Of a stretch of 64,000 nt of DNA, positions 25,398 to 35,150 are shown piece after piece. The DNA is from Actinomyces gerencseriae DSM 6844 (lineage in GTDB: Bacteria > Actinomycetota > Actinomycetes > Actinomycetales > Actinomycetaceae): assembly GCF_000429265.1 (NCBI RefSeq), contig NZ_AUBN01000010.1, forward strand, positions 62,001 to 126,000, given 5' to 3'. The position numbers were made by a program, and so were the translations under genes. Position 1 is the stretch's first letter, and each line of letters opens with the position of its first letter. The notes below the pieces were generated by a model. That model saw nothing but the letters and a program-made list of their open reading frames with translations, ran no database searches and had not been told where the DNA came from.

Positions 25398-26801
25398 ATG
25401 ACCGCATCAATGAGACGCGTACGCCCGCCGATCGTCCTGCTGACCTGCTGCACGGCCCTCTTCATCTCCTCGATGAACGCGGCTCTCATCAATGTCGCAC
25501 TGCCCTCGATCCGTGCCGACCTGGGCGCGTCGGCCGCGCAGCTGCAGTGGCTGGTTGACGCCTACACGCTCGTTCTCGGCACGCTCCTACTGGCCAGTGG
25601 GTCGCTCGCGGACCGGTTCGGCCGCAAGAAGGCATTCATCCTCGGGCTGGGCCTGTTCGCCGTGACGTCCTCCTTCTGCGCCCTGGCACCCTCCGTCCTC
25701 TGGCTCATCGTGGGGCGGGGGCTGCAGGCGGTGGGAGGAGTTCTGCTCACGCCGGTGGCGCTGTCGATCATCTCGGCCACCTATACCGATCCGGCCGAAC
25801 GCGCTCGCGCCATCGGGGTGTGGGGCGCCGTCATCGGCATCTCGTTGGGGTCCGGTCCGCTCCTGGGAGGGTTTCTCACCGAGTCCTTCGGCTGGGAGGC
25901 GACTTTCTGGATGAATGTGCCCGTCTGCACGGCGGCTCTCGTGGCGACCGTGGTGTTCGTACCGGAGTCGAGGGCGGCCAGACCCCGCCGCCTCGATCCG
26001 GCCGGCCAGCTGCTCATCATGGCCTTCCTCGGCGGGACGGTGGGAGCCCTGATCGAGGGGCCGGAAAGGGGCTGGGACTCGCCGCTCGTACTCGGCCTGA
26101 TGGTTCTGGCGATGCTGGGCCTGATCGCATTCATCGCCGTCGAGAGGCGGGTGACGGACCCGGTCGTCGACATCCGCTTCTTCGGCTCGGCCCCTTTCAG
26201 CGCCGCGGTGATCATCGCCGTCGCGGTCTCCACCGCTCAGGGGAGCTTCCTCTTCCTCTTCTCGCTGCTCCTGCAGGGCCCCTTCGGATACACGCCGTTG
26301 GGGACGGGAGCCCTTCTGCTGCCGCTGGCGGTGGCCCTGGCCGTGAGCTCACCCCTTGCGGGCCGACTCATCGCCAGCAGGGGAACACGACCGGCGCTCG
26401 TGACCGGCGGGGCCTGCGTCGCGGCGTCGAGTCTGCTGCTGACCTTCCTGCGCGCGGATGCCAGTACGTGGTACTTCGTCGTCGTTCTGATGATAGCGGG
26501 CGCGGGCCTCGGTTTCATCAACCCGCCCATCTCGACGACGGCGGTCGAGGGGCTCCCGCCCTCGCAGTCGGGCGCCGCTTCGGGGATCGCGGGAGCCTCC
26601 CGGCAGGTGGGTGTGGCGCTCGGCGTGGCTCTGGCCGGTTCCGTGGCGCGAGCGGATGATATGAGTCTCCTCCAGGCCAGTCACGGCATGTTCGCCCTGG
26701 TGACCGGGCTCGGAGTCGGGATCGTCCTGCTGGGGATCGTCTCGACGAGCGCGTGGGCGCACGAGACTCGGCGGAGGCTCGCGGGCCTGTTCGACGAGTG
26801 A
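25398..26801 (+). CDS. MFS exporter, DHA2 (EmrB/QacA) family
   Basis: 467-residue proton-driven efflux transporter, about 14 membrane helices. Helix 1 region reads CCTALFISSMNAALINVALP. Motif A is GSLADRFGRKKAFILG, and the motif C-like stretch is IGVWGAVIGISLGSGPLLGG with FLTESFGWEATFWMNVPV. Its ATG follows the PEBP stop with no gap, so it is the last gene of the operon and the likely exporter of the lipopeptide, or self-protection. It ends convergent with lysE. Third-position G+C is back near the genomic level here, unlike the NRPS genes. Confidence 0.9.
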   Translation: MTASMRRVRPPIVLLTCCTALFISSMNAALINVALPSIRADLGASAAQLQWLVDAYTLVLGTLLLASGSLADRFGRKKAFILGLGLFAVTSSFCALAPSVLWLIVGRGLQAVGGVLLTPVALSIISATYTDPAERARAIGVWGAVIGISLGSGPLLGGFLTESFGWEATFWMNVPVCTAALVATVVFVPESRAARPRRLDPAGQLLIMAFLGGTVGALIEGPERGWDSPLVLGLMVLAMLGLIAFIAVERRVTDPVVDIRFFGSAPFSAAVIIAVAVSTAQGSFLFLFSLLLQGPFGYTPLGTGALLLPLAVALAVSSPLAGRLIASRGTRPALVTGGACVAASSLLLTFLRADASTWYFVVVLMIAGAGLGFINPPISTTAVEGLPPSQSGAASGIAGASRQVGVALGVALAGSVARADDMSLLQASHGMFALVTGLGVGIVLLGIVSTSAWAHETRRRLAGLFDE

Positions 26802-26869
26802 GCGCCGACGGCGTCCTCGAGGACTCGGTTCCCAATTCTGGCTACCGCGCCCTGAGTACGAAGAACCGG

Positions 26870-27487
26870 TTATCCGATCGCGACACGGACTCCGAGGCCC
26901 AGGAGCACGGCGCCGAGGACCCGTTCCATCCAGGTGGCGACCGCGCCGCGGGTGAGAAGCCTTCTCGCAGAGGATGCGAGTAGCGCGTACGTGGACAGGC
27001 AGATGATCGCGATGACGAACTCGATCGCCATGAGAACCATCGCCCAGGCGAATACCGGCCCGTCCTCAGGGATGAACTGCGGGATCACTGCAAGATAGAA
27101 GATCCCCATTTTCGGGTTCAGGAGATCCGCGATCAGACCTGTCCAGAACGCCTTCGGCACGGGTGCGCTCGCCGGCGATGTCCCGGAGTCCCCGGGTGCG
27201 AGCCACGCGCCTGCGGTGATGATCGCCCGCATCCCGAGGAGGCCCAGATAGATCGCTCCCGCCCAGCGGAGGATCTCGAAGGCCGCCGGGATTCGGATGA
27301 TGAACGTCGCGACACCCGCAGCCGCCGCGATCCCCCACGCCAGCGACCCTGTGGCCGCTCCGAGGGCGACGGCCACTCCATGTGCGATGCCGTGAGCGAG
27401 CGAGCTGCGCAGCGCCAGTGCGACGTCGGGCCCAGGGGTGATCCCGAAGACGAGAGCAACTGGAACGAAAGACCAAACCATTGTCAT
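26870..27487 (-). CDS. lysE: LysE-family amino-acid exporter
   Basis: 205-residue exporter of the LysE/RhtB superfamily for basic or other amino acids. The signature FGITPGPDVALALRSSLAHG is at the N-terminus, followed by five to six helices (WGIAAAAGVATFIIRIPAAF, WAGAIYLGLLGMRAIITAGA). The conserved WTGLIADLLNPKMGIFYLAV lies in the middle and VLGAVLLGLGVRVAIG at the end. It is divergent from a LysG-type regulator, the same arrangement as lysEG of Corynebacterium, which supports the lysE name. ATG 27487 is chosen; ATG 27481 is two codons later. Substrate is inferred from the pairing. Confidence 0.82.
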   Translation of the reverse strand: MTMVWSFVPVALVFGITPGPDVALALRSSLAHGIAHGVAVALGAATGSLAWGIAAAAGVATFIIRIPAAFEILRWAGAIYLGLLGMRAIITAGAWLAPGDSGTSPASAPVPKAFWTGLIADLLNPKMGIFYLAVIPQFIPEDGPVFAWAMVLMAIEFVIAIICLSTYALLASSARRLLTRGAVATWMERVLGAVLLGLGVRVAIG

Positions 27488-27512
27488 GCCAGGACGGTAC
27501 GACTCCGGTAAC

Positions 27513-27527
27513 ATGAAAGAAAGTCAT
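27513..27527. promoter_or_regulatory. LysR-type operator dyad in the lysE-lysG spacer
   Basis: ATGA-AAGAAAG-TCAT is a perfect four-base-arm dyad of the T-N11-A kind bound by LysR proteins, in the 68-base divergent spacer. A TAACAT that could serve as the lysG -10 overlaps its left edge (27509-27514). Confidence 0.5.
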
Positions 27528-27555
27528 TTTTGCTTCCCTCCCGTGAGGAAATCTT

Positions 27556-28479
27556 ATGTTCAAGTCCTCGCATCTCGAGGCGCTCAGCGCCGTCTGCGAG
27601 TCCGGCTCCTTCGAGGTCGCCGCTTCGACGTTGAGGATTACGCAGTCCGCTCTGAGCCAGCGGATCGGTGCGCTGGAGCGCGAAGCGGGTCTCGTCCTGG
27701 TGCAGCGATCACGGCCTGTCGAGCCCACGGCTCCTGGCCGGATCATTCTCGGCCTCGCCCGGCAGGTCGCCCTCCTCAATTCCGACGCCGAACACTTGAT
27801 CGCAGTCGAGAACTTGCAGACCGAGAACGTCGAGATGACACGCGTTTCCCTGGCGATCAACGCGGACTCCATCTCGACGTGGTTCCAACCGGTCGTCGCG
27901 CAGATCGCAGCGGAGCGCTCACTGCTGCTCGACCTCCATGTCGAGGACCAGGACCACACCGAGACGCTGCTCAGGGAGGGTCGAGTGATGGCCGCGGTCA
28001 CGACCTCCAACGCTCCGGCGCCCGGATGCTCCGTGGAAGAACTGGGCGCGATGGTGTACTGGTCGGTCTGCGCGCCCTCCCTGATCGAGGGGCTGGAGGA
28101 GGAGGTGGACCTGGGCGCGCTGCCGATGCTGCGCTACAACATCAAGGATGATCTTCAGCACTCCTACCTGAGGCGGATGGCGGTTCGGAACCAGCCGCCA
28201 GTCCACTACATCCCGTCGAACCGGGAGTTCCTCATGGCCGCACGCCTCGGGCTCGGATGGGGTGTGCTCCCGGAAGGGCAGATCTCCGATGATCTCGAGA
28301 CCGGTCGGCTGGTCAAACTCCATCCTGATCGCAGCGTGCAGGTACCGCTCTACTGGCAGCGGTGGAGGTTCGACTCACCCACGCTCGACGCACTGACCAC
28401 GATCGTGGAGCGAGCAGGGGCGCTCGAACTCGCCCCCTGGAACGGGCAGGAAAAACGCAAGGCTGGCCGGAAACAATGA
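27556..28479 (+). CDS. lysG: LysR-family regulator LysG/ArgP
   Basis: 307-residue transcriptional activator. The N-terminal winged helix is VCESGSFEVAASTLRITQSA with LSQRIGALEREAGLVLVQR. The effector domain holds VSLAINADSISTWFQPVVAQ and FLMAARLGLGWGVLPEGQ, both typical of the ArgP/LysG branch that senses lysine, arginine or histidine. In Corynebacterium LysG with its amino-acid ligand turns on lysE. The divergent lysE and the T-N11-A dyad between them match that system. The last ten residues (QEKRKAGRKQ) are a basic tail of no known function. Confidence 0.87.
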   Translation: MFKSSHLEALSAVCESGSFEVAASTLRITQSALSQRIGALEREAGLVLVQRSRPVEPTAPGRIILGLARQVALLNSDAEHLIAVENLQTENVEMTRVSLAINADSISTWFQPVVAQIAAERSLLLDLHVEDQDHTETLLREGRVMAAVTTSNAPAPGCSVEELGAMVYWSVCAPSLIEGLEEEVDLGALPMLRYNIKDDLQHSYLRRMAVRNQPPVHYIPSNREFLMAARLGLGWGVLPEGQISDDLETGRLVKLHPDRSVQVPLYWQRWRFDSPTLDALTTIVERAGALELAPWNGQEKRKAGRKQ

Positions 28480-28627
28480 CCCGACCCGGGCTTCGCCGTC
28501 GGCCTCTGGCTGCCGCACTCAAACTGTTGGGAGGAGGCGTGGCGGTACGTCATGCGGGAGGTGGGCGACTCGGTGCGGTCAGACGAGAGGCTTGGTGATG
28601 CCTCACCCGTCGGGCTGGAGTCGGAGA

Positions 28628-28663
28628 AAAACCCGCATCATGGATTCACCATGACGCGGGTTT
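28628..28663 (-). terminator. Rho-independent terminator of tRNA-Pro
   Basis: On the minus strand AAACCCGCGTCATGG pairs with CCATGATGCGGGTTT around a five-base loop, with one mismatch, and the stem ends in five Ts. It starts about 15 bases after the tRNA-Pro CCA. This is the clearest terminator in the window. Confidence 0.85.
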
Positions 28664-28677
28664 GAGTGTGGACTTAA

Positions 28678-28754
<77 letters not shown>

Positions 28755-28787
28755 TCGCCCGGCGGCTCGGCGCCGGCAACGATCAGA

Positions 28788-28793
28788 ACCTTA
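28788..28793 (-). promoter_or_regulatory. Candidate -10 of tRNA-Pro
   Basis: TAAGGT on the minus strand lies 34 bases before the mature 5' end. No strong -35 is seen at 17 bases. Confidence 0.35.
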
Positions 28794-28937
28794 GCCCATG
28801 AGCACCCTGCTCCCGAAATCGTCTGGCGGTGACGCCACTCACCGTGAGAAAGCAGACTCGTCCGCGCCAGGATCGGCCCTCTGCCGGGGCCGCCCGGAAG
28901 GAGCGATCTCGACGCGGAACTGAACCGATCTCGAGGT

Positions 28938-30119
28938 TCAGGCGCTCTCGTTCCAGGCCCTCATGCCGCCGGCCAGATTGGTGAGCGCTCCCGTGTAGCC
29001 GGCCGCGGTCAGCGCCTCGATAGCGCGCGCGGAGCGCACTCCCGCGGCGCAGTGGACGATCGTCTCCCGGCCCGGGTCCAGCTCGTCCATGCGCTCCACA
29101 ACCTCCCCCAGCGGGATCCGCAGCGAGCCGGCAATGGCATCGGCCTCGACTTCGTCGGGCTCGCGCACATCCAGCAGCGTGTAGGCGCCTCCCGGCAGCC
29201 GGCCCGCGGCGATCCGCGCGCGCAACTCGGTCGCCGTCATCTCGTTCATGGTGCGTCCTTTCCGGCCGTCGATATGACCATCGGGAGTATCCGGCGTCCC
29301 TGTGACGCCGCAGAGGACCTCGTCGTCGATGAGTCCGGTGATGGTGGGTTCGGAGCCGCACACGGGGCAGGTCGGATTCTTACGGATCGTCAGCTCGCTC
29401 CCCCGCCCGGCCCAGACATTGAACAGCATCATGCGGCCGATGAGCGGCCGGGCGCCACCGACGACGAGCTTGAGGGCCTCGGCGGCCTGCATGGTCCCGA
29501 CGATCCCCGGCATGACGCCCAGCACCCCGCCCTCCGCGCACGAGGGCACCGCCCCCGGATCGGGTGGTGTCGGGTGCACGCAGCGGTAGCAGGGGCCGCG
29601 CCGGGCGTCGAAGACCGCGACCTGCCCGTCGGAGCGGAAGACGGCTCCGTGCACGAGCGGGGTGCCGAGCATGACGCAGGCGTCGTTGACCAGGTAGCGC
29701 GTCGGGAAGTTGTCGGTCCCGTCGATGACCACGTCCCAGCCCTCGAGCACCTCCAGCGCATTCCTGCTCGTCAGAGCCTCCCGATGCGCGACGACCTCGA
29801 CGTCCGGATTGAGGTCCTTCACGGCGCGGCGCGCCGACTCGACCTTCGCCAGGCCCACGTCCGGCATCGTATGGAGGACCTGACGCTGCAGGTTGGTCAC
29901 GTCCACGTCGTCGTCGTCGATGATGCCGAGGGAGCCCACCCCTGCGGCCGCCAGATAGAGGGCAGCGGGAGACCCCAGCGCGCCCGCTCCCACGAGCATG
30001 ACGCGGGCGGCCCGGATGCGCCGCTGCCCCGCCGCACCCACCTCGGGGACGAGGATATTGCGGGAGTACCGATTCCTCTCCGCCGTCGACAGCGGCCGCA
30101 GGCGCTCGTCCGCGATCAC
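28938..30119 (-). CDS. moeB: MoeB/ThiF-type adenylyltransferase fused to a rhodanese domain
   Basis: Activates the C-terminus of small sulfur-carrier proteins (MoaD or ThiS type) by adenylation and supplies sulfur. The E1-like half (residues about 1-280) shows SRNILVPEVGAAGQRRIRAA, the nucleotide loop VGAGALGSPAALYLAAAGVG, DDDDVDVTNLQRQVLH, DGTDNFPTRYLVNDAC and zinc pairs CYRC and CPVC. The rhodanese half has YTLLDVREPDEVEADAI and the active-site loop HCAAGVRSARA with the catalytic Cys. GTG 30119 with GGAGGAG upstream is chosen over ATG 30185, whose extra 22 residues are low complexity. It lies 71 bases behind pgi. MoeB and MoeZ cannot be separated by sequence alone. Confidence 0.88.
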   Translation of the reverse strand: MIADERLRPLSTAERNRYSRNILVPEVGAAGQRRIRAARVMLVGAGALGSPAALYLAAAGVGSLGIIDDDDVDVTNLQRQVLHTMPDVGLAKVESARRAVKDLNPDVEVVAHREALTSRNALEVLEGWDVVIDGTDNFPTRYLVNDACVMLGTPLVHGAVFRSDGQVAVFDARRGPCYRCVHPTPPDPGAVPSCAEGGVLGVMPGIVGTMQAAEALKLVVGGARPLIGRMMLFNVWAGRGSELTIRKNPTCPVCGSEPTITGLIDDEVLCGVTGTPDTPDGHIDGRKGRTMNEMTATELRARIAAGRLPGGAYTLLDVREPDEVEADAIAGSLRIPLGEVVERMDELDPGRETIVHCAAGVRSARAIEALTAAGYTGALTNLAGGMRAWNESA

Positions 30120-30190
30120 CGACTCCTCCGGCCCGGGGCCGTGGGAGCCGGCTCGGGACGCGCCGCCCGCAACCCGTCCGGGCATGGTGC

Positions 30191-31846
30191 TCAGTGCCGC
30201 AGCTCCCGGTAGCGACGGATCAGCCGCCGGGTCGAGGAGTCCTGGGCATCGAGAGCCGCGGTATCGCCCTGGACCGCCGGGGCGATCTCCAGGGCCAGCT
30301 TCTTGCCGAGCTCGACGCCCCACTGGTCGAAGGAGTCGATGCCCCACACGATGCCCTCGGTGAAGGTGATGTGCTCGTAGAGGGCGATGAGCTGGCCGAC
30401 GACCGCGGGAGTCAGTGCCGGGGCGAGGATCGAGGTGGTCGGCTTGTTGCCGGCGAAGACGCGGGCCGGGACGATCGCCTCGGCCGTGCCCTCGGCACGC
30501 ACCTCCTCCTCGGTCTTGCCGAAGGCGAGGGCGGCCGTCTGCGCCAGGTAGTTGGACAGGAACAGCTCGTGGACGTCCGCCTCCCCGTCCTTGACCGGAT
30601 ACGCAGGGTCGGCGACGGCGATGAAGTCCGCGGGGATGAGCCGGGTGCCCTGGTGGATGAGCTGGTAGAAGGCGTGCTGGCCGTTGGTACCGGGCTCGCC
30701 CCAGAAGATCTCACCGGTCTCGGTGCGCACCGGGGTCCCGTCCCAGCGCACGGACTTGCCGTTGGACTCCATGGTGAGCTGCTGGAGGTAGGCCGGGAAG
30801 CGGTGCAGGTCCTGGGCGTAGGGCAGGATGGCGTGCGAGTCCGCCTTGTAGAAGTTGACGTACCAGACATTGAGCAGGCCCATGAGCATGGGGACGTTCT
30901 CGGCCGGGGCCCTGGTGGCGAAGTGCTCGTCGACGGTGTGGAATCCGGAGAGGAAGTCGGCGAAGCTCTCCGGGCCGATGGCCACGGCGAGCACGGTGCC
31001 GACGGCGGAGTCCACCGAGTAGCGCCCGCCCACCCAGTTCCAGAAGCCGAAGGCGTTGGACGGGTCGATGCCGAACTCGGCGACCTTGTCCAGGGCGGTG
31101 GACACGGCCACGAAGTGCTTGGCGATGGCGTCGTCCGTGCCGATGCCGCGCTCGGCGAGCGCTCCGAGGAACCAGTCGCGGGCCATGCGGGCGTTGGTGA
31201 GGGTCTCCAGGGTGGTGAATGTCTTGGAGGCGATGATGAACAGGGTCGTCTCGGGGTCGAGATCCGCGACCTTCTCCGCGCAGTCGGTGGGGTCGATGTT
31301 GGAGATGAAGCGGCACTGCAGGCCCTTCTGCACATACGGCTTGAGGGCCTCGTAGACCATGACCGGCCCCAGGTCGGAGCCGCCGATGCCGATGTTGACC
31401 ACCGTCTTGATGGGCTTGCCGGTGATGCCGGTCCACTCCCCCGAGCGCACGCGGCGGGCGAAGGCGTAGATCCTCTCCAGGACCTCGTGGACGTCGGCGA
31501 CGACGTCCTGCCCGTCCACGGTCAGGGAATCGGTTGCGGGGCGGCGCAGGGCCGTGTGGAGGACGGCGCGGTCCTCGGTGATGTTGATGTGCTCGCCGGC
31601 GTACATGGCGTCGCGGCGGCCCGGGACATCCACCTGGGTGGCCAGCTCGGCCAGGGCGTCGCGGACGTCGTCGATCAGCAGGTTCTTGGACAGGTCGACG
31701 TAGAGGTCCCCCAGCTCGTAGGAGAACCGCTCGGCGCGCTCGGGATCGTCGGCGAACCAGGCGCGCAGGTCGGGAGTGAGTGATTCGTGGAGCTCGGTGA
31801 GCCGCTTCCAGGCGGGCGTGGTGGTGGGGTCAACCGGATTCAGCAT
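30191..31846 (-). CDS. pgi: Glucose-6-phosphate isomerase
   Basis: Interconverts glucose 6-phosphate and fructose 6-phosphate. The 551 residues carry the two PROSITE-type signatures, [19 protein letters not shown] and, near the end, [20 protein letters not shown]. The phosphate-binding [19 protein letters not shown] and the catalytic base region [18 protein letters not shown], then MESNGKSV, are present. It is full length for the long-form enzyme. The ATG is leaderless: TAGACT stands six bases ahead. It is transcribed with or just ahead of moeB. Confidence 0.95.
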   Translation of the reverse strand: MLNPVDPTTTPAWKRLTELHESLTPDLRAWFADDPERAERFSYELGDLYVDLSKNLLIDDVRDALAELATQVDVPGRRDAMYAGEHINITEDRAVLHTALRRPATDSLTVDGQDVVADVHEVLERIYAFARRVRSGEWTGITGKPIKTVVNIGIGGSDLGPVMVYEALKPYVQKGLQCRFISNIDPTDCAEKVADLDPETTLFIIASKTFTTLETLTNARMARDWFLGALAERGIGTDDAIAKHFVAVSTALDKVAEFGIDPSNAFGFWNWVGGRYSVDSAVGTVLAVAIGPESFADFLSGFHTVDEHFATRAPAENVPMLMGLLNVWYVNFYKADSHAILPYAQDLHRFPAYLQQLTMESNGKSVRWDGTPVRTETGEIFWGEPGTNGQHAFYQLIHQGTRLIPADFIAVADPAYPVKDGEADVHELFLSNYLAQTAALAFGKTEEEVRAEGTAEAIVPARVFAGNKPTTSILAPALTPAVVGQLIALYEHITFTEGIVWGIDSFDQWGVELGKKLALEIAPAVQGDTAALDAQDSSTRRLIRRYRELRH

Positions 31847-31852
31847 GGCTAC

Positions 31853-31858
31853 AGTCTA
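31853..31858 (-). promoter_or_regulatory. -10 element giving leaderless pgi mRNA
   Basis: TAGACT on the minus strand, six bases, then ATG 31846. Spacing is exact for transcription from the A of the start codon. Confidence 0.6.
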
Positions 31859-31920
31859 TGGGAGTCGCCATCGTGCGCCACCCTCCGGCGCCAACCGTTC
31901 TCAGGATTGCGGGGTCCTCA

Positions 31921-32751
31921 ATGATGGTTCCTGAAGCGCCGGCGGGAAGCCAGGCGGTTCTCGCCTCCGCCGACGCCGTGCGCGCCGCCCTGGTCGAGCT
32001 GTCCGACGAGTCCAAGGCGGCTCAGGTGGCCCGCTACCTGCGCGCCGTGCCCGGCGGCTACGGGGAGGGCGACCGCTTCCACGGCGTGCCCGTCCCGCAG
32101 GTACGCGCCATTGCCAAGCGCGCCGTCCTCGACGACGACGAGCTGGAGCGCCTGGCGGCCAGTCCCTGGCACGAGGAGCGGATGGCCGCGCTGTGCGTCG
32201 CCGTCACTCGGGTCAAGCGGATCAGCCGTCTGCTGGACTCGAGGCGGGCGCGGCGAGATCCCGGTTCGCAGGCTGTCCAGGAGGCAGTGGCCAGGCGCGG
32301 GGGGCTGGGGCGGAAATACCTGGACTGGGTCGGCCGGGGCCTGGTCAACAACTGGGACCTGGTGGACACCTCGGCCGAGCACCTCGTAGGGGCCTGGCTC
32401 CTGGTCCCCCTCGCGGGATCGCCAGGGCTGCCCTCCCGGATCAACGATCTCATCGCGAGCAGCAATGTGTGGGAGCGGCGGGTGGCGATCATGTCCACCT
32501 TCGCAACCACCCGGGCCGGCACCGACTGGCCGACCTACGCCGTCGCCCGGCGGCTGCTCGATGATCCTCATGATCTCATCCACAAGGCGGTGGGCTGGAT
32601 GCTGCGGGAGGCGGGCAAGCGCGTTGACGAGCGGGCCCTGGTCGTCTTCCTGGACCGGCACGCCGCGCGCATGCCGCGAACGATGCTGCGCTACGCGATT
32701 GAGAGGTTCTCCCCCGAGGTCCGAGCCCACTACCGGTCGCTGAGATCCTGA
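31921..32751 (+). CDS. DNA alkylation repair protein, AlkD-like
   Basis: 276-residue HEAT-repeat DNA glycosylase of the AlkD family, acting on N3- and N7-alkylpurines. Family stretches are YLRAVPGGYGEGDRFHGVPV, QVRAIAKRAVLDDDELERL, NNWDLVDTSAEHLVGAWL and NVWERRVAIMSTFATTRAG, then HDLIHKAVGWMLREAGKRVD and MPRTMLRYAIERFSPE. The last two are the most conserved repeats. ATG 31921 is chosen; an upstream ATG at 31858 would overlap the divergent pgi promoter and adds unlike sequence. It stands alone. Confidence 0.85.
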   Translation: MMVPEAPAGSQAVLASADAVRAALVELSDESKAAQVARYLRAVPGGYGEGDRFHGVPVPQVRAIAKRAVLDDDELERLAASPWHEERMAALCVAVTRVKRISRLLDSRRARRDPGSQAVQEAVARRGGLGRKYLDWVGRGLVNNWDLVDTSAEHLVGAWLLVPLAGSPGLPSRINDLIASSNVWERRVAIMSTFATTRAGTDWPTYAVARRLLDDPHDLIHKAVGWMLREAGKRVDERALVVFLDRHAARMPRTMLRYAIERFSPEVRAHYRSLRS

Positions 32752-32915
32752 CGATCGCTGATGCTCTGCTGCCGGTACGGGCTCGGTGGGAGGCCCAGGA
32801 CTTGTCGGAAGTCGGCCGTCAGGTGGGCGCGGTCGGCGTCTCCGAGCTCTGCGGCCATATACGCAACGGTGAGAGACGGATCCTCCCGGAGCCGCTGCGC
32901 CGGCTGGGGCAGTCC
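32730..32915 (-). pseudogene. C-terminal remnant of an AraC-family regulator
   Basis: About 55 codons read as the second half of an AraC DNA-binding domain: LREDPSLTVAYMAAELGDAD, then RAHLTADFRQVLGLPPSPYR. The preceding residues (PQPAQRL) join the family, but further upstream the similarity stops and der follows at 32991. There is no ligand domain, first helix-turn-helix or start context. It is a decayed fragment in the 239-base gap between the AlkD-like gene and cmk-der. Confidence 0.6.
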
Positions 32916-32990
32916 GCTCACCCCGGAGCTGGACCGGGGACAGGACCGCAGCATCAAGATGCAGTTTCTCGATGCACGCTGCGGCTCCCC

Positions 32991-35150
32991 TCAGCGCCGT
33001 TTGCGCTTCTCCCGCACGCGCACTCCGATCTGAAGGGGTGTGCCGACGAAACCGAACTCCTCACGCAGGCGCCGCTCGATGAAGCGGCGATATCCGGCAT
33101 CCAGGAAACCGGTTGAGAACACGACGATGCGTGGCGGTGCCGTCTGCGCCTGGGTGGCGAAGAGGATGCGGGGCTGCTTGCCGCCGCGCAGCGGGTGCGG
33201 CGTCGCGGATTGCAGCTCACCGAGAAAGGCGTTGAGCCGGCCGGTCGGGATCCGCGTGGTCCACCCCTCGAGGGCGGAGTCCAGGGCCCGTGCGAGACGA
33301 TTGGTGTGCCAGCCCGTGCGCGCCGCGAGGTTGATGCGCGGCGCCCAGGACACGTGCGCCAGGTCGTGCTCGCTCTCCCGGGCCAGCAGCTTCCGGCGCT
33401 CCTCGTCCACCAGGTCCCACTTGTTGTTGACCAGGACGAGGGCGCGACCGGCATCCACCACCTGCTGGATCACCCGCACGTCCTGCTCGGTGATCGGCTC
33501 GGAGGCGTCCAGCAGGACGACGGCGACCTCCGCCTTCTCTATGGCGCCCCGGGTGCGCAGGACGGCGTAGTAGTCGGCGCCACGAGCCTGCCGCACACGC
33601 CGACGAACGCCGGCGGTGTCCACGAAGACCCATGTCCGCCCATCGAGCTCCAGGACCTCGTCAACCGGATCGCGAGTCGTGCCGGCGGCATCATCGACCA
33701 CCACGCGCGCCCGTCCGGCTATGGCGTTGAGGAGGGAGGACTTGCCGACATTGGGTCGTCCCACCAGGGCGATGCGGTGAAGGCCGTCCTCGGGCCCCGG
33801 TCCCGCGACGGCCGAGACCTCGGGAAGGATGCTCATGGCCGCGTCCAGAACCTCGCCGCTGCCGCGCCCGTGCAACGCCGAGACCGGGTACGGCTCGCCG
33901 AGCCCCAGGTTCCACAGGGCGGCGGCGTCACCCTCCTGGGCCGGTGAGTCCACCTTGTTGGCGGCCAGCACGACGGGCTTGCCGGACCTGCGCAGCAGGC
34001 GCACGACTCGGGCGTCGGTCTCGGTGATGCCGACCCGGGCATCGACGACGAGCACCACGGCGTCGGACATGGCCACGGCCGCCTCGGCCTGGGAGGCGAC
34101 GGCGGCGTCCATCCCGGCCACGTCGGTCTCCCAGCCGCCGGTGTCCACGATGGTGAACCGGCGACCCGCCCACTCCGCAGGATAGGAGACACGATCGCGA
34201 GTCACGCCCGGAGTGTCTTGGACCACGGCCGCACGACGCCCCAGGACCCGGTTGACCAGGGTGGACTTCCCGACATTGGGCCGACCGACGACAGCGAGGA
34301 CGGGCAGCCCGGCCTCCGGGACGGAGTCCGCGGCCGGGGCGGCCCGACCGTCCAGCAGGGCGAGGTCCTCCTCCTCGAGCTCGTAGTCGGACAGGCCCCC
34401 GCGCAGGGCCTCGGCGCGCAGCGCGTCCCGGCGGTCGCGCTCAGCGGCCTCATCGAGGGACTTCTCGATCAGGGCGATGACGTGCTCGACGGTCTCCGGC
34501 AGATCCATGTCGGAGGTGTCCACGAGGGTGACGCCGTCCGGAGCGGTGAGGAACTGGGAGACGGTGGCGTCGTCCCGATCCCTGCGGAGCACTTGGTCGC
34601 GCAGGGCGGCGGCGTCGACGCTCTTGCCCGCGGCCTCCAGATCGGCGGCGCGACGGGTGAGTCGAGCCTCCTGGCTGGCGGTGACGAGCAGACGCGCGTC
34701 CGCGTTGGGCGCGATGACGGTGGTGATGTCGCGGCCCTCGGCCACGACGCCGGCGCCGTCGGAGAAGGCGCCGGGCAGGCCCGTGGCCTCGGCGTGGATG
34801 AGCTCGCGCTGGAGGCGGGCGAGCTCGGCGCGAACGTCGAGGTTGGTGGCGACCCTGGAGACGACGGTGGCGATGCGGGGGTCGCGGATGGCTGTGGTGA
34901 CGTCCTCCCCGCCGCACACGACGCTCGGGGACTCGGGATCCAGCCCCATCTCCAGGGGCATGGCCTCGACCGCCCGCGCCACGGCGTCCGCGCGATCGAG
35001 GTCGATGCCCTCGTGCTCGCACCACCAGGCGGCGGCCCGGTACATGGCGCCGGTGTCGAGGTAGGCCAGGCCGAGCCGGGAGGCGACGCGCTTCGAGACG
35101 GTCGATTTGCCCGATCCGCTCGGCCCGTCGATCGCGACGACGATTCCCAT
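32991..35150 (-). CDS. der: Cytidylate kinase fused to GTPase Der
   Basis: 719-residue fusion. Residues 1-225 are (d)CMP kinase: [53 protein letters not shown] and [13 protein letters not shown]. After a linker of about 55 residues, Der begins: first G domain [35 protein letters not shown] and NKVD. The second G domain has [40 protein letters not shown] and NNKWD. The KH-like end is [20 protein letters not shown]. One enzyme recycles CMP; the other is a 50S subunit assembly GTPase. Both sets of motifs are intact and in one frame, so this is a true fusion, as known from related actinobacteria. ATG 35150 follows GGAGGA. Confidence 0.93.
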   Translation of the reverse strand: MGIVVAIDGPSGSGKSTVSKRVASRLGLAYLDTGAMYRAAAWWCEHEGIDLDRADAVARAVEAMPLEMGLDPESPSVVCGGEDVTTAIRDPRIATVVSRVATNLDVRAELARLQRELIHAEATGLPGAFSDGAGVVAEGRDITTVIAPNADARLLVTASQEARLTRRAADLEAAGKSVDAAALRDQVLRRDRDDATVSQFLTAPDGVTLVDTSDMDLPETVEHVIALIEKSLDEAAERDRRDALRAEALRGGLSDYELEEEDLALLDGRAAPAADSVPEAGLPVLAVVGRPNVGKSTLVNRVLGRRAAVVQDTPGVTRDRVSYPAEWAGRRFTIVDTGGWETDVAGMDAAVASQAEAAVAMSDAVVLVVDARVGITETDARVVRLLRRSGKPVVLAANKVDSPAQEGDAAALWNLGLGEPYPVSALHGRGSGEVLDAAMSILPEVSAVAGPGPEDGLHRIALVGRPNVGKSSLLNAIAGRARVVVDDAAGTTRDPVDEVLELDGRTWVFVDTAGVRRRVRQARGADYYAVLRTRGAIEKAEVAVVLLDASEPITEQDVRVIQQVVDAGRALVLVNNKWDLVDEERRKLLARESEHDLAHVSWAPRINLAARTGWHTNRLARALDSALEGWTTRIPTGRLNAFLGELQSATPHPLRGGKQPRILFATQAQTAPPRIVVFSTGFLDAGYRRFIERRLREEFGFVGTPLQIGVRVREKRKRR

